Position numbers and translations under genes: made by a program. From an uncultured Oscillospiraceae bacterium (GTDB taxonomy: Bacteria > Bacillota > Clostridia > Oscillospirales > Oscillospiraceae), in contig CAKTEB010000047.1 of assembly GCA_934546685.1 (NCBI GenBank), forward strand, positions 1 to 18,269: 18,269 nucleotides of DNA. The letters run 5' to 3'. This document shows positions 10,504 to 16,554 of this stretch, in pieces (position 1 is the stretch's first letter; each line of letters opens with the position of its first letter). Under the pieces are notes generated by a model, which did no database searches, was not told where the DNA came from, and worked only from the letters and a program-made list of their open reading frames with translations.

Positions 10504-11334
10504 ATGAATTTAGAGGCACTCTCCGGCATCGAGGGCTTTACCGCCACCTCCCTGCTGATCACCACAGGCATCTGCCTGGCGGCGGTTTTCGTGGCATGGT
10601 ATACGGTCAGGAGCCGGATCCAGTTCTCCCAGGTGATCCTGGGGCTGTTCTCCTATGTGCTGGTGATGCTGCTGGAGAACGTGTTCTCCCTGCTGGGCGT
10701 CCAGGCGGGCCTCGGCTACAGCGGCATTGGATATGGGCTGTTTTTAACGGCCTCCATTGTGGTGAGCCGGGAGCTGATCCGGGCCCTGTCGGTGAAGCTG
10801 GTGCTGGAGCCCAGGTATGACGGGGCCGACGCCGCATTGGGCTTCGGCCTGGGCTTCGGCGGCTTCTATCTTCTCACCTGCGCGGCCTATTATTTTAACT
10901 GCTACACCACTGTGAATCAGTTTCTGTCCGTGGGGGCCGAGAGCTTCTTCTCCAGCATGGATCAGGGGAATCAGGAGGCCTATGACCTGCTCCAGTCCAT
11001 CGCCGGGCAGAACGGCTGGCAGTATATCATGACCGCCGTGAACCGGGCCTTCTTCCTGACCCGGGAAATGGCCTTCTCTCTGCTGATGTGGTACGGGCTC
11101 TCCGACCAGAAGTCCCGGTGGTGCCTCGCTGCCGTGCCGGTGATGCAGTTTGCGGCCATGCTGCCGGACAGTCTGCAGAGCGCCCTGGTGCTCACCAACA
11201 CCTACGCCAAGGACGTCATCACCTATGTGATATCCGGGGGCATTCTGTTCCTGGCGGCGAAGGTGTATAACAGCCGGGAGGATCAGGTGGCGCATTTCCA
11301 GGTGGAAAAGCTGCACGCGAGACGGAGAAGATAA
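10504..11334 (+). CDS. Multi-pass membrane protein, YhfC-like (putative membrane peptidase family, degenerate)
   Basis: Function unknown. The 276 residues form about six or seven hydrophobic segments (near 14-36, 44-66, 74-96, 108-130, 180-198, 207-222, 240-254) and end in a basic tail HARRRR. The stretch from SRELIRAL (about 88-95) through FGLGFGGFYLL (114-124) and NRAFFLTREMAFSLL (180-194) resembles the YhfC family (DUF2324), usually predicted to be intramembrane peptidases. By my recollection of that family, its GLGHG-E and ER-H positions are replaced here, so activity is doubtful. AAAGGG at 10492-10497 lies 6 bp before the ATG, directly after the ftsZ terminator, so expression needs read-through or an unseen promoter. 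It occupies the place where spoIIGA, a sporulation membrane protease gene, often follows ftsZ, but it does not look like SpoIIGA. Confidence 0.7.
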   Translation: MNLEALSGIEGFTATSLLITTGICLAAVFVAWYTVRSRIQFSQVILGLFSYVLVMLLENVFSLLGVQAGLGYSGIGYGLFLTASIVVSRELIRALSVKLVLEPRYDGADAALGFGLGFGGFYLLTCAAYYFNCYTTVNQFLSVGAESFFSSMDQGNQEAYDLLQSIAGQNGWQYIMTAVNRAFFLTREMAFSLLMWYGLSDQKSRWCLAAVPVMQFAAMLPDSLQSALVLTNTYAKDVITYVISGGILFLAAKVYNSREDQVAHFQVEKLHARRRR

Positions 11335-11343
11335 GGGATTTGG

Positions 11344-11377
11344 AGTGCGGTGCACGAGAAGGTGCACCGCACTTTTT
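11344..11377 (+). terminator. Strong intrinsic terminator after the YhfC-like gene
   Basis: A perfect 12-bp stem, AGTGCGGTGCAC (11344-11355) and GTGCACCGCACT (11362-11373), with a GAGAAG loop is followed by TTTTT. It lies in the convergent gap facing spmB. The minus strand has no T tract next to the stem, so it is clear only for the plus strand. Confidence 0.92.
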
Positions 11378-11394
11378 CTGCACACGCTACCACT

Positions 11395-11901
11395 TCAAAT
11401 CATCCTCGCAAACACGCAGGCGCTCAAAAATCCCACTCCGTCCGCGATCAGCGCCGCTGGGATCGCATACCGCGTCTCCTTAAGCCCCGCGGCCCCAAAG
11501 TAAACGGAGATCGTATAAAACGTGGTCTCCGTGGAGCCCAGCATCACCGCCGCCGTGCGCCCCACCAGGGAATCCACCCCATACTCCCCCATGAGCTCCG
11601 CCCCCACAGCCAGGGCCGCGCTGCCGCTGAAGGGCCGTACCAGCACCAGGGGCAGCGTCTCCGGAGGCAGACCGATCCTCCGGCACACAGGGCCCAGAAG
11701 CCCCACGAGCATGTCCATGGCCCCGCTGGCCCGAAGCATGCTCACTGCGCAGAGCAGCACCACCAGAGACGGTACGATGGCCTTGAGGATCCCCAGGCCC
11801 TGGAGGGCCCCATCGGTCATGGCCTCGTAGACATTGACCCGCCGCCGGAGCCCGACCAAAGCCGTCAACAGCAGGATTCCCGGGATGATAATATCACGCA
11901 C
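11395..11901 (-). CDS. spmB: Spore maturation protein B (SpmB)
   Basis: Membrane protein with a nucleoside-recognition (Gate) domain. In B. subtilis SpmA and SpmB are needed for full spore core dehydration and heat resistance, in the dacB operon; the mechanism is not known. The 168 residues carry the conserved RPFSGSAALA (89-98) and LGSTETTFYTISVYFGA (121-137). The start is a GTG at 11901 with GGAGG about 7 bp upstream. It overlaps the spmA stop by 8 bp, so the two are translationally coupled. It marks the host as an endospore former. I could not pick out a convincing promoter for this pair. No dacB is visible beside it. Confidence 0.94.
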   Translation of the reverse strand: MRDIIIPGILLLTALVGLRRRVNVYEAMTDGALQGLGILKAIVPSLVVLLCAVSMLRASGAMDMLVGLLGPVCRRIGLPPETLPLVLVRPFSGSAALAVGAELMGEYGVDSLVGRTAAVMLGSTETTFYTISVYFGAAGLKETRYAIPAALIADGVGFLSACVFARMI

Positions 11902-12463
11902 GGCGGCCCTCCAGAATGCGGCACGCCAGGAGGCCCCCAGCGACCGAGCACAGGGACGTGAGCAGCACCGCAGGAAGTATGTCCATTGGATTTTTCGCCC
12001 CCAGAGAAGCCCGCAGCGCCGCCACAGTGGTGGGCAGCAGCTGGATAGAGGCAGTGTTCAAAACGATAAGCCGGCATTGATCCCGGGTGGGATGGCCGGA
12101 GCCGTCTCCCATGGCCCTACAGGCTGCGATGCCCATGGGGGTAGCCGCATTACCTAAGCCTAACAAATTAGCCGTCACATTGGCGCTGAGGGCCGACAGA
12201 GCGTCTCCGTTGTCTCTCGTGCCCGGGAACAGCCGGATCAGGATCGGGCGCAGCAGTTTTCCCAGCCTGTCCCGGAGCCCGGATCTGCGCATAAGCTCCC
12301 CCACCCCGGACCAGAGGCACAGCGGCCCCGCCAGGGTCAGGGCGATCCTTACGGCAGAGGCGGCTCCCTCCATGGCCCCGGCGGAGATCTCCCCCATTCT
12401 CCCGGTAAAAAGCCCCGAAACAAGGGCCAAAGTTAAAACTCCCACATACAGATACGAGATCAC
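11894..12463 (-). CDS. spmA: Spore maturation protein A (SpmA)
   Basis: Membrane partner of SpmB, same nucleoside-recognition family, required for spore core dehydration in B. subtilis. The product is 189 residues, close to the 196 of B. subtilis SpmA. It has several hydrophobic segments and the signature GLGNAATPMG at 102-111. The frame is open 66 bp further upstream to an ATG at 12529, but the start is taken as GTG at 12463: AGGAGG (12471-12476 complement) lies 7 bp before it and VISYLYVGVL matches the usual N-terminus. It is transcribed divergently from abrB, with spmB overlapping at its end. Confidence 0.94.
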   Translation of the reverse strand: MISYLYVGVLTLALVSGLFTGRMGEISAGAMEGAASAVRIALTLAGPLCLWSGVGELMRRSGLRDRLGKLLRPILIRLFPGTRDNGDALSALSANVTANLLGLGNAATPMGIAACRAMGDGSGHPTRDQCRLIVLNTASIQLLPTTVAALRASLGAKNPMDILPAVLLTSLCSVAGGLLACRILEGRRA

Positions 12464-12544
12464 AAAAATTCCTCCTAACCCTTGCAAATACAGGACTATT
12501 TCGAATTTTCCTTCGATTGTAAACGACAAATTCGTTGTACTTTC

Positions 12545-12567
12545 ACAAAATTATATGAAAATTTTGT
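12545..12567. promoter_or_regulatory. Dyad upstream of the abrB promoter
   Basis: ACAAAATT and AATTTTGT form a perfect 8-bp inverted repeat with a 7-nt spacer, 8 bp upstream of the abrB -35 box and within the divergent spmA-abrB region. It is AT-rich and could be an operator, for instance for AbrB autoregulation, but AbrB sites have no tight consensus. An imperfect dyad (12 of 16 positions) lies at about 12522-12537. Confidence 0.35.
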
Positions 12568-12575
12568 AGAAACTA

Positions 12576-12604
12576 TTGACAAAAAACCAGTCAATTCCTA
12601 TAAT
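12576..12604 (+). promoter_or_regulatory. Consensus sigma-A promoter of abrB
   Basis: TTGACA at 12576-12581 and TATAAT at 12599-12604 are separated by 17 bp, an exact match to the housekeeping consensus. The start would be near 12611, giving a leader of about 45 nt. Such a strong promoter suggests high basal expression held down by a repressor. Confidence 0.92.
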
Positions 12605-12613
12605 ATGGCTAGA

Positions 12614-12626
12614 GCGCTGAAAGCGC
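12614..12626 (+). promoter_or_regulatory. Hairpin at the 5' end of the abrB leader
   Basis: GCGC-TGAAA-GCGC lies within a few bases of the predicted transcription start and ahead of the AAAAGGAG ribosome site (12637-12644). It resembles the ftsZ leader hairpin in size and position and may protect the 5' end. Confidence 0.4.
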
Positions 12627-12654
12627 ATGGTTATGGAAAAGGAGATTTAGTATT

Positions 12655-12897
12655 ATGAAATCAACCGGTATTGTAAGAAAAGTAGACGAGCTGGGCCGTA
12701 TCGTTCTGCCCATCGAGCTCCGCCGCACCCTGGAGATCGCTGAGCGCGACTCTCTGGAAATCTATGTGGAAGGCTCCACTATTATTCTCAAGAAGTACGA
12801 GCCTGCCTGCATTTTCTGCGGCGACGCCAAGGATGTTGTGAACTATAAGGGCCGCAACATCTGCAAGAACTGCCTGGAAGAAATGAAGAAGATCTAA
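12655..12897 (+). CDS. abrB: AbrB family transition-state regulator with C-terminal zinc ribbon
   Basis: Small DNA-binding protein of the AbrB/SpoVT swapped-hairpin fold. Residues 2-48 (KSTGIVRKVDELGRIVLPIE onward through LKKYEP) are nearly those of B. subtilis AbrB, a repressor of stationary-phase and sporulation genes in growing cells. The C-terminal part differs from B. subtilis: C52-x2-C55 and C70-x2-C73 suggest a zinc ribbon, a form I associate with clostridial AbrB-like proteins. Length is 80 residues. It is a single-gene unit with its own consensus promoter and terminator, divergent from spmA. The DNA-binding class is sure; the regulon and the role of the metal site are inference. Confidence 0.94.
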   Translation: MKSTGIVRKVDELGRIVLPIELRRTLEIAERDSLEIYVEGSTIILKKYEPACIFCGDAKDVVNYKGRNICKNCLEEMKKI

Positions 12898-12909
12898 GCT
12901 GCAAAGCGG

Positions 12910-12939
12910 ATCCCCCTGCCGAATGGCAGGGGGATTTTT
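12910..12939 (+). terminator. Intrinsic terminator after abrB
   Basis: A perfect 11-bp stem, ATCCCCCTGCC (12910-12920) and GGCAGGGGGAT (12925-12935), with a GAAT loop is followed by TTTT. It begins 13 bp after the abrB stop. Confidence 0.93.
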
Positions 12940-12970
12940 AGTATCCGAGGCCGCCTGCAAAGCGTGCTCA

Positions 12971-13009
12971 GAGAATAGAGAATAATTTGAGGCGTCGCTG
13001 AAAGCGACG
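12971..13009. repeat. Tandem heptamer plus hairpin in the convergent abrB-rplQ gap
   Basis: GAGAATA occurs twice in tandem (12971-12984), followed by AATTTGAGG... and a perfect hairpin CGTCGCT-GAA-AGCGACG (12993-13009). It is not part of either terminator. The arrangement looks like a small dispersed palindromic element, but only one copy is in view. No gene is visible in this gap (12898-13070). Confidence 0.4.
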
Positions 13010-13021
13010 GATCGAGTCAGC

Positions 13022-13056
13022 AAAAAACGCGCTGCATGAAAGCCATGCAGCGCGTT
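13022..13056 (-). terminator. Intrinsic terminator of the ribosomal-protein operon
   Basis: On the minus strand AACGCGCTGCATG and CATGCAGCGCGTT form a perfect 13-bp stem with a 5-nt loop, followed by TTTTTT if read beyond the stem (plus-strand A tract 13022-13027). It starts 15 bp after the rplQ stop and closes the operon. Confidence 0.94.
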
Positions 13057-13070
13057 ATTGCTATTTAAGA

Positions 13071-13412
13071 TTAGACCAGCTCGATAACAGCCAGCTCAGC
13101 AGCGTCGCCGCGGCGAGCGCCGATCCGGGTGATTCTGGTATAACCGCCGTTGCGCTCAGCGTAGGAAGGAGCGATCTCCTTGAACAGCTTGGTCACAACG
13201 TCTTCCTTGGTGATAAAGGCCAGGGCTCTGCGACGGTCGGCCAGGGTGCCGCCCTTGCCCAGGGTGATCATCTTCTCAGCGATAGGCTGAACTTCCTTGG
13301 CACGGGTCACAGTGGTCTCAATACGGCCCTTCTCCAGCAGATCGGTGGTCAGCTGACGGAGCATTGCCTTCCGCTGAGCAGTGGTTCTGCCGAGTTTACG
13401 AGTTCCGAACAT
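13071..13412 (-). CDS. rplQ: 50S ribosomal protein L17
   Basis: Large-subunit protein near the peptide exit tunnel. The 113 residues begin with RKLGRTTAQRKAMLRQLTTD and contain GRIETTVTRAKEVQ and the GGYTRITRIGARRGD stretch, all typical of L17. The ATG at 13412 follows an AGGAGGT site (complement of 13420-13426). Last gene of the operon, 31 bp after rpoA, before the terminator. Confidence 0.97.
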   Translation of the reverse strand: MFGTRKLGRTTAQRKAMLRQLTTDLLEKGRIETTVTRAKEVQPIAEKMITLGKGGTLADRRRALAFITKEDVVTKLFKEIAPSYAERNGGYTRITRIGARRGDAAELAVIELV

Positions 13413-13443
13413 TCTTATTTACCTCCTTTGCGAAAGGGTACGC

Positions 13444-14406
13444 TTAGTTGTTAGAGGAGCTGCTGCCATCGCTGGCCAGGCTCAGGCCCATCATTGCCAG
13501 CTTGTTCTGGACTTCCTCCAGAGACTTTCTGCCCAGGTTGCGGACCTTGATCATATCCTCACCGGAACGGGAGATCAGATCCTCCACGGTGTTGATATTG
13601 GCACGCTTGAGGCAGTTGAAACTTCTGACAGACAGATCCATTTCCTCGATGCTCATCTCCAGCACCTTTTCCTTGACATTCTCAGGCTTCTCCACGATGG
13701 TGGATTTGCTTGCGACAGACTCGCTGAGGTCGGTAAACAGCACCAGGTGATCGGTGAGGATCTTGGCGCCCAGGGACACAGCGTCCCGGGCAGAGATGGT
13801 GTTGTCGGTCCAGACCTCCAGAGTCAGCTTGTCATAGTCGGTCATGTTTCCAACGCGGGTGTTCTCCACGGTGAAGTTGACCTTATAAACAGGCGTGTAG
13901 ATGGAGTCGATGGGGATCACGCCGATGACCGTCTGAGCGGTCTTGTTCTTGTCCGCAGGAACATAGCCGCGGCCATGGCTCAGAGTGATCTCCATGTTGA
14001 ACGTAGCATCGGGGCCCAAGGTGCAGATGTGGAGCTCGGGATTCAGGATCTCGACCTCGCCGTCTGCCTTGATGTCGCCGGCGCACACCTCACGCTCTCC
14101 CATGGCCTCAATATAAACAGTCTTGGGGCCCTGGCAGTGCAGCTTCGCGATGATGCGCTTGACGTTCAGTACGATCTCGGTAACATCTTCCTTGACGCCG
14201 GGTATGGTGGAAAACTCATGCTGGACACCTGCGATCTTGATGGAAGTAGCCGCGGTGCCGGGCAGAGAAGAAAGCAGGATTCTTCTCAGGCTATTGCCGA
14301 GGGTTGTGCCGTATCCTCTCTCCAGGGGCTCAACTACATACTTACCGTAGGAAGTATCCTCTGCGGAGTCGATGCATTCAATGCGAGGCTTTTCAATTTC
14401 TACCAT
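13444..14406 (-). CDS. rpoA: DNA-directed RNA polymerase subunit alpha
   Basis: Alpha subunit, which dimerises to start polymerase assembly and contacts activators and UP elements. The 320 residues hold an N-terminal domain (about 1-228) with VEPLERGYGTTLGNSLRRILLSSLPG, a linker, and a C-terminal domain (about 250-305) with LDLSVRSFNCLKRANI-like sequence and RNLGRKSLEEV. A serine/asparagine tail ends the protein. AAGGAGGG lies 10 bp before the ATG. It sits between rpsD and rplQ, the standard alpha-operon order, separated from rpsD by 74 bp in which I see no other gene. Confidence 0.98.
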   Translation of the reverse strand: MVEIEKPRIECIDSAEDTSYGKYVVEPLERGYGTTLGNSLRRILLSSLPGTAATSIKIAGVQHEFSTIPGVKEDVTEIVLNVKRIIAKLHCQGPKTVYIEAMGEREVCAGDIKADGEVEILNPELHICTLGPDATFNMEITLSHGRGYVPADKNKTAQTVIGVIPIDSIYTPVYKVNFTVENTRVGNMTDYDKLTLEVWTDNTISARDAVSLGAKILTDHLVLFTDLSESVASKSTIVEKPENVKEKVLEMSIEEMDLSVRSFNCLKRANINTVEDLISRSGEDMIKVRNLGRKSLEEVQNKLAMMGLSLASDGSSSSNN

Positions 14407-14480
14407 ATAGGAAATACCCTCCTTGTAACCGCGATAAAAATCGCATTTGATTCAGCTTACAGATAGTCGAGGGCTTCGTG

Positions 14481-15077
14481 TTACTTGGAGTACAACTCAA
14501 CGATAAGATGTTCAGCGATCTCGAAGTCAATGTCGTCTCTTGCGGGAGCGGCAATGACCTTACCAGTGAGTGTGTTCTTGTCTCTGTCCAGCCACTTGGG
14601 AGCGGCGGCAAAGACATCGTCCTCCTTCAGCTTCTTGAAGAAAGCGTTGGAGCAGCTCTTCTCGCAAACAGCGACCACATCGCCGGTCTTCACCAGGTAA
14701 GAGGGAATGTTGACGCGCTTGCCGTTAACGGTAAAATGACCGTGGTTCACCAGCTGGCGAGCCTCGCGGCGGGTGGAAGCAAAGCCCAGTCTGTAGACGA
14801 CATTGTCCAGTCTCCGCTCGATCATGCACAGGAGCTCCTCGCCGGTGTTGCCGGCCATCTTGGAGGCCTTCTCATAGTAGGCATGGAACTGCTTCTCCTG
14901 GATGCCATAGACAAACTTGACCTTCTGCTTCTCGGTCAGCTGGGTTGCATACTCAGACTTTTTGGCTCTTCTCTGGCCGCCGGGGTTCTTGTTGGAAGTT
15001 CTGCTGTAACCCATGACGGCAGGAGAAACGCCCAGCGTTCTGCAACGCTTGAGAACAGGCTGTGTATTTCTAGCCAT
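14481..15077 (-). CDS. rpsD: 30S ribosomal protein S4
   Basis: Primary 16S rRNA-binding protein that starts assembly of the 30S body; in B. subtilis S4 also represses its own gene. The 198 residues contain the S4 RNA-binding domain with RRLDNVVYRLGFASTRREAR (about 88-107) and VNHGHFTVNGKRVNIPS. The N-terminus has a single cysteine (C12) and lacks the four-cysteine cluster, so it is the zinc-free form. AAAGGAGG lies 9 bp before the ATG. Here rpsD sits inside the alpha operon, unlike B. subtilis, where it is elsewhere. Confidence 0.98.
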   Translation of the reverse strand: MARNTQPVLKRCRTLGVSPAVMGYSRTSNKNPGGQRRAKKSEYATQLTEKQKVKFVYGIQEKQFHAYYEKASKMAGNTGEELLCMIERRLDNVVYRLGFASTRREARQLVNHGHFTVNGKRVNIPSYLVKTGDVVAVCEKSCSNAFFKKLKEDDVFAAAPKWLDRDKNTLTGKVIAAPARDDIDFEIAEHLIVELYSK

Positions 15078-15097
15078 TGCTAATTTCCTCCTTTAAG

Positions 15098-15493
15098 TTA
15101 TACGCGGCGACGCTTGGGAGGACGGCAGCCATTGTGAGGAATGGGAGTCACGTCCTTGATCATGTTGACCTCGAGGCCAGCGGACTGAAGCGCGCGGATG
15201 GCGGATTCACGGCCCTGGCCGGGGCCCTTCACATATACTTCCACGGTCTTCAGGCCATGCTCCATAGCGGCCTTGGCAGCGGTCTCAGCGACCATCTGGG
15301 CAGCATAGGGAGTAGACTTTCTGGAACCACGGAAGCCCAGGCCGCCGGAGGAAGCCCAGGAGATGGCGTTACCGTTCAGATCGGTAATCGTCACCATGGT
15401 ATTGTTGAAGGAGCTGCGGATATGCGCGGCACCTTTTTCGATGTTCTTGCGCTCACGACGCTTTTTGATAACCTTTTTCTTGTTGGCAGCCAT
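15098..15493 (-). CDS. rpsK: 30S ribosomal protein S11
   Basis: Platform protein of the small subunit at the mRNA exit. The 131 residues have a lysine/arginine-rich start, SFNNTMVTITDLNGN, GFRGSRKSTPYAAQ, VKGPGQGRESAIRAL, and the conserved end DVTPIPHNGCRPPKRRRV. AAGGAGG lies upstream of the ATG within the 12-bp gap to rpsM and its end. rpsD follows after 20 bp. Confidence 0.98.
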   Translation of the reverse strand: MAANKKKVIKKRRERKNIEKGAAHIRSSFNNTMVTITDLNGNAISWASSGGLGFRGSRKSTPYAAQMVAETAAKAAMEHGLKTVEVYVKGPGQGRESAIRALQSAGLEVNMIKDVTPIPHNGCRPPKRRRV

Positions 15494-15505
15494 ACATATC
15501 CCTCC

Positions 15506-15874
15506 TTACTTCTTCTTATTAGCAATGGTCTTCTTGGGACCCTTGCGAGTTCTGGCATTAGTCTTGGAACGCTGACCTCTAACGGGTAGGCCTCTTCTGT
15601 GGCGGGTGCCACGGTAGCAGCCGATCTCAGTGAGCCGCTTGATGTTCAGAGCGACCTCACGACGGAGATCACCTTCGATGGTGTAGCCCTTGTCAATGAC
15701 GTCACGGAGGGCGGCCTCCTGATCGTCAGTCAGATCCTTTACGCGGATGTCGGGATTAATCCCCGCCTTCTCAAGAATGTCTTTTGCACTCTTTCTGCCG
15801 ATACCATAGATATAAGTCAGGCCGATCTCGACTCGCTTATCCTTCGGCAGATCAACACCGGAAATTCGTGCCAT
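15506..15874 (-). CDS. rpsM: 30S ribosomal protein S13
   Basis: Head protein of the small subunit that contacts P-site tRNA and the B1 bridges. The 122 residues begin MARISGVDLPKDKRVEIGLT and carry YGIGRKSA, the GCYRGTRHRRGLPVRGQRSK stretch and a basic tail. AAAGGAGGTG lies 9 bp before the ATG. It is preceded by rpmJ and followed by rpsK. Confidence 0.98.
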   Translation of the reverse strand: MARISGVDLPKDKRVEIGLTYIYGIGRKSAKDILEKAGINPDIRVKDLTDDQEAALRDVIDKGYTIEGDLRREVALNIKRLTEIGCYRGTRHRRGLPVRGQRSKTNARTRKGPKKTIANKKK

Positions 15875-15897
15875 TTAACTCTGCACCTCCTTTTCTA

Positions 15898-16011
15898 TTA
15901 ACCCTGTCTCTGCTTATGCTTGGGATTCTCACAAATCACCATAACGCGGCCCTTGCGCTTAATGACCTTGCACTTTTCGCACATGGGCTTTACGGACGGT
16001 CTTACTTTCAT
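15898..16011 (-). CDS. rpmJ: 50S ribosomal protein L36
   Basis: Smallest large-subunit protein, 37 residues, reading MKVRPSVKPMCEKCKVIKRK at the start and ending NPKHKQRQG. C11, C14, C27 and H32 form the zinc site of the metal-binding (C+) version. GGAGG lies 8 bp before the ATG at 16011. It lies between infA and rpsM, its normal place, 23 bp before rpsM. Confidence 0.97.
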   Translation of the reverse strand: MKVRPSVKPMCEKCKVIKRKGRVMVICENPKHKQRQG

Positions 16012-16042
16012 ACTGTTAACCTCCATGTTGAGAACGTATATC

Positions 16043-16261
16043 TCACTTGCTTCTCCAGGTGATGCGGCCACGGGTCAGGTCATAGGGGGACATCTGAACG
16101 GTGACCTTATCTCCCGGAAGAATCTTAATAAAGTTCATCCGGAGCTTGCCGGAAATGTGTGCCAGAATGGTGTGTCCTTTGCCGATATCCACCGAGAACA
16201 TTGCATTCGGCAGTGCATCCACTACGATGCCCTCAAGCTCAATTACGTCGTCTTTTGCCAA
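16043..16261 (-). CDS. infA: Translation initiation factor IF-1
   Basis: OB-fold factor that occupies the 30S A site during initiation. The 72 residues match the family exactly in length and sequence (MAKDDVIELEGIVVDALPNA, HISGKLRMNFI, GDKVTVQMSPYDLTRGRI). The start codon is TTG at 16261, with GGAGG (complement of 16272-16276) spaced 10 bp before it and inside the end of the upstream KOW gene, whose stop lies 2 bp away. The next in-frame ATG, at residue 21, would destroy the OB fold, so the TTG start is well supported. The rare start suggests tuned or coupled translation. Confidence 0.96.
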   Translation of the reverse strand: MAKDDVIELEGIVVDALPNAMFSVDIGKGHTILAHISGKLRMNFIKILPGDKVTVQMSPYDLTRGRITWRSK

Positions 16262-16263
16262 GA

Positions 16264-16554
16264 TTACTCAGCCTCCTTGGTTCTGACTGTGAATGTCTGA
16301 CCGAAAATGGCCAGATCCCTGCGTAACTCGCTGCTTGTTACCTTGTCGCCCTGAAGAAGCTTCCTGGCGACAGTCGAATCAATCCGAGCGGCAAAACGGA
16401 GATGCCGGAGCTTCTTCCGTTTGGGATCCTCCATGGTCCTTTGTTTGCCGTCGATCAGGTAGGCGTAGCCGTCCTCCACCCGGAGCACGAAGTAAAGCTT
16501 CCCCTGATCCCGGCCTGCCATAGAAATCACGATATCTGCTTTAGAGATATCCAT
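16264..16554 (-). CDS. KOW-domain RNA-binding protein (L14e-like)
   Basis: Short 96-residue basic protein with an N-terminal KOW-type barrel: DIVISMAGRDQGKLYFVLRV at about 8-27, then YLIDGKQRTMEDPKRKKLRHL. It resembles the bacterial L14e/L6e/L27e-like proteins that Firmicutes often encode between map and infA, presumed to bind RNA or ribosomes; the role is not established. The frame extends upstream to 16632, but the ATG at 16554 gives the usual N-terminus. It overlaps the end of map by 14 bp, with GAGGCAGGA upstream as a ribosome site. infA follows 2 bp after its stop, so map, this gene and infA are coupled. Confidence 0.88.
   Translation of the reverse strand: MDISKADIVISMAGRDQGKLYFVLRVEDGYAYLIDGKQRTMEDPKRKKLRHLRFAARIDSTVARKLLQGDKVTSSELRRDLAIFGQTFTVRTKEAE

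Noticed and set aside
11350..11961. Plus-strand open frame of about 200 codons over the terminator and spmB
   Set aside because: Its translation is Pro/Arg/His-rich without recognisable motifs, it crosses a strong terminator, and SpmB on the other strand is clearly conserved.
12500..12545. Spo0A box or sporulation-sigma promoter before spmA
   Set aside because: The best candidate (TGTCGTT on the minus strand) matches only 5 of 7 Spo0A box positions, and no sigma-E, -F or -G pair with correct spacing could be found by eye.
12661..13023. Minus-strand open frame of 120 codons opposite abrB and through its terminator
   Set aside because: It runs antisense to abrB and through the terminator hairpin, with no ribosome site or family signature.
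13381..14466. Long plus-strand open frame (361 codons) opposite rpoA
   Set aside because: It is antisense to the clearly conserved rpoA, has no domain I recognise, and is the expected by-product of GC-rich codon use.
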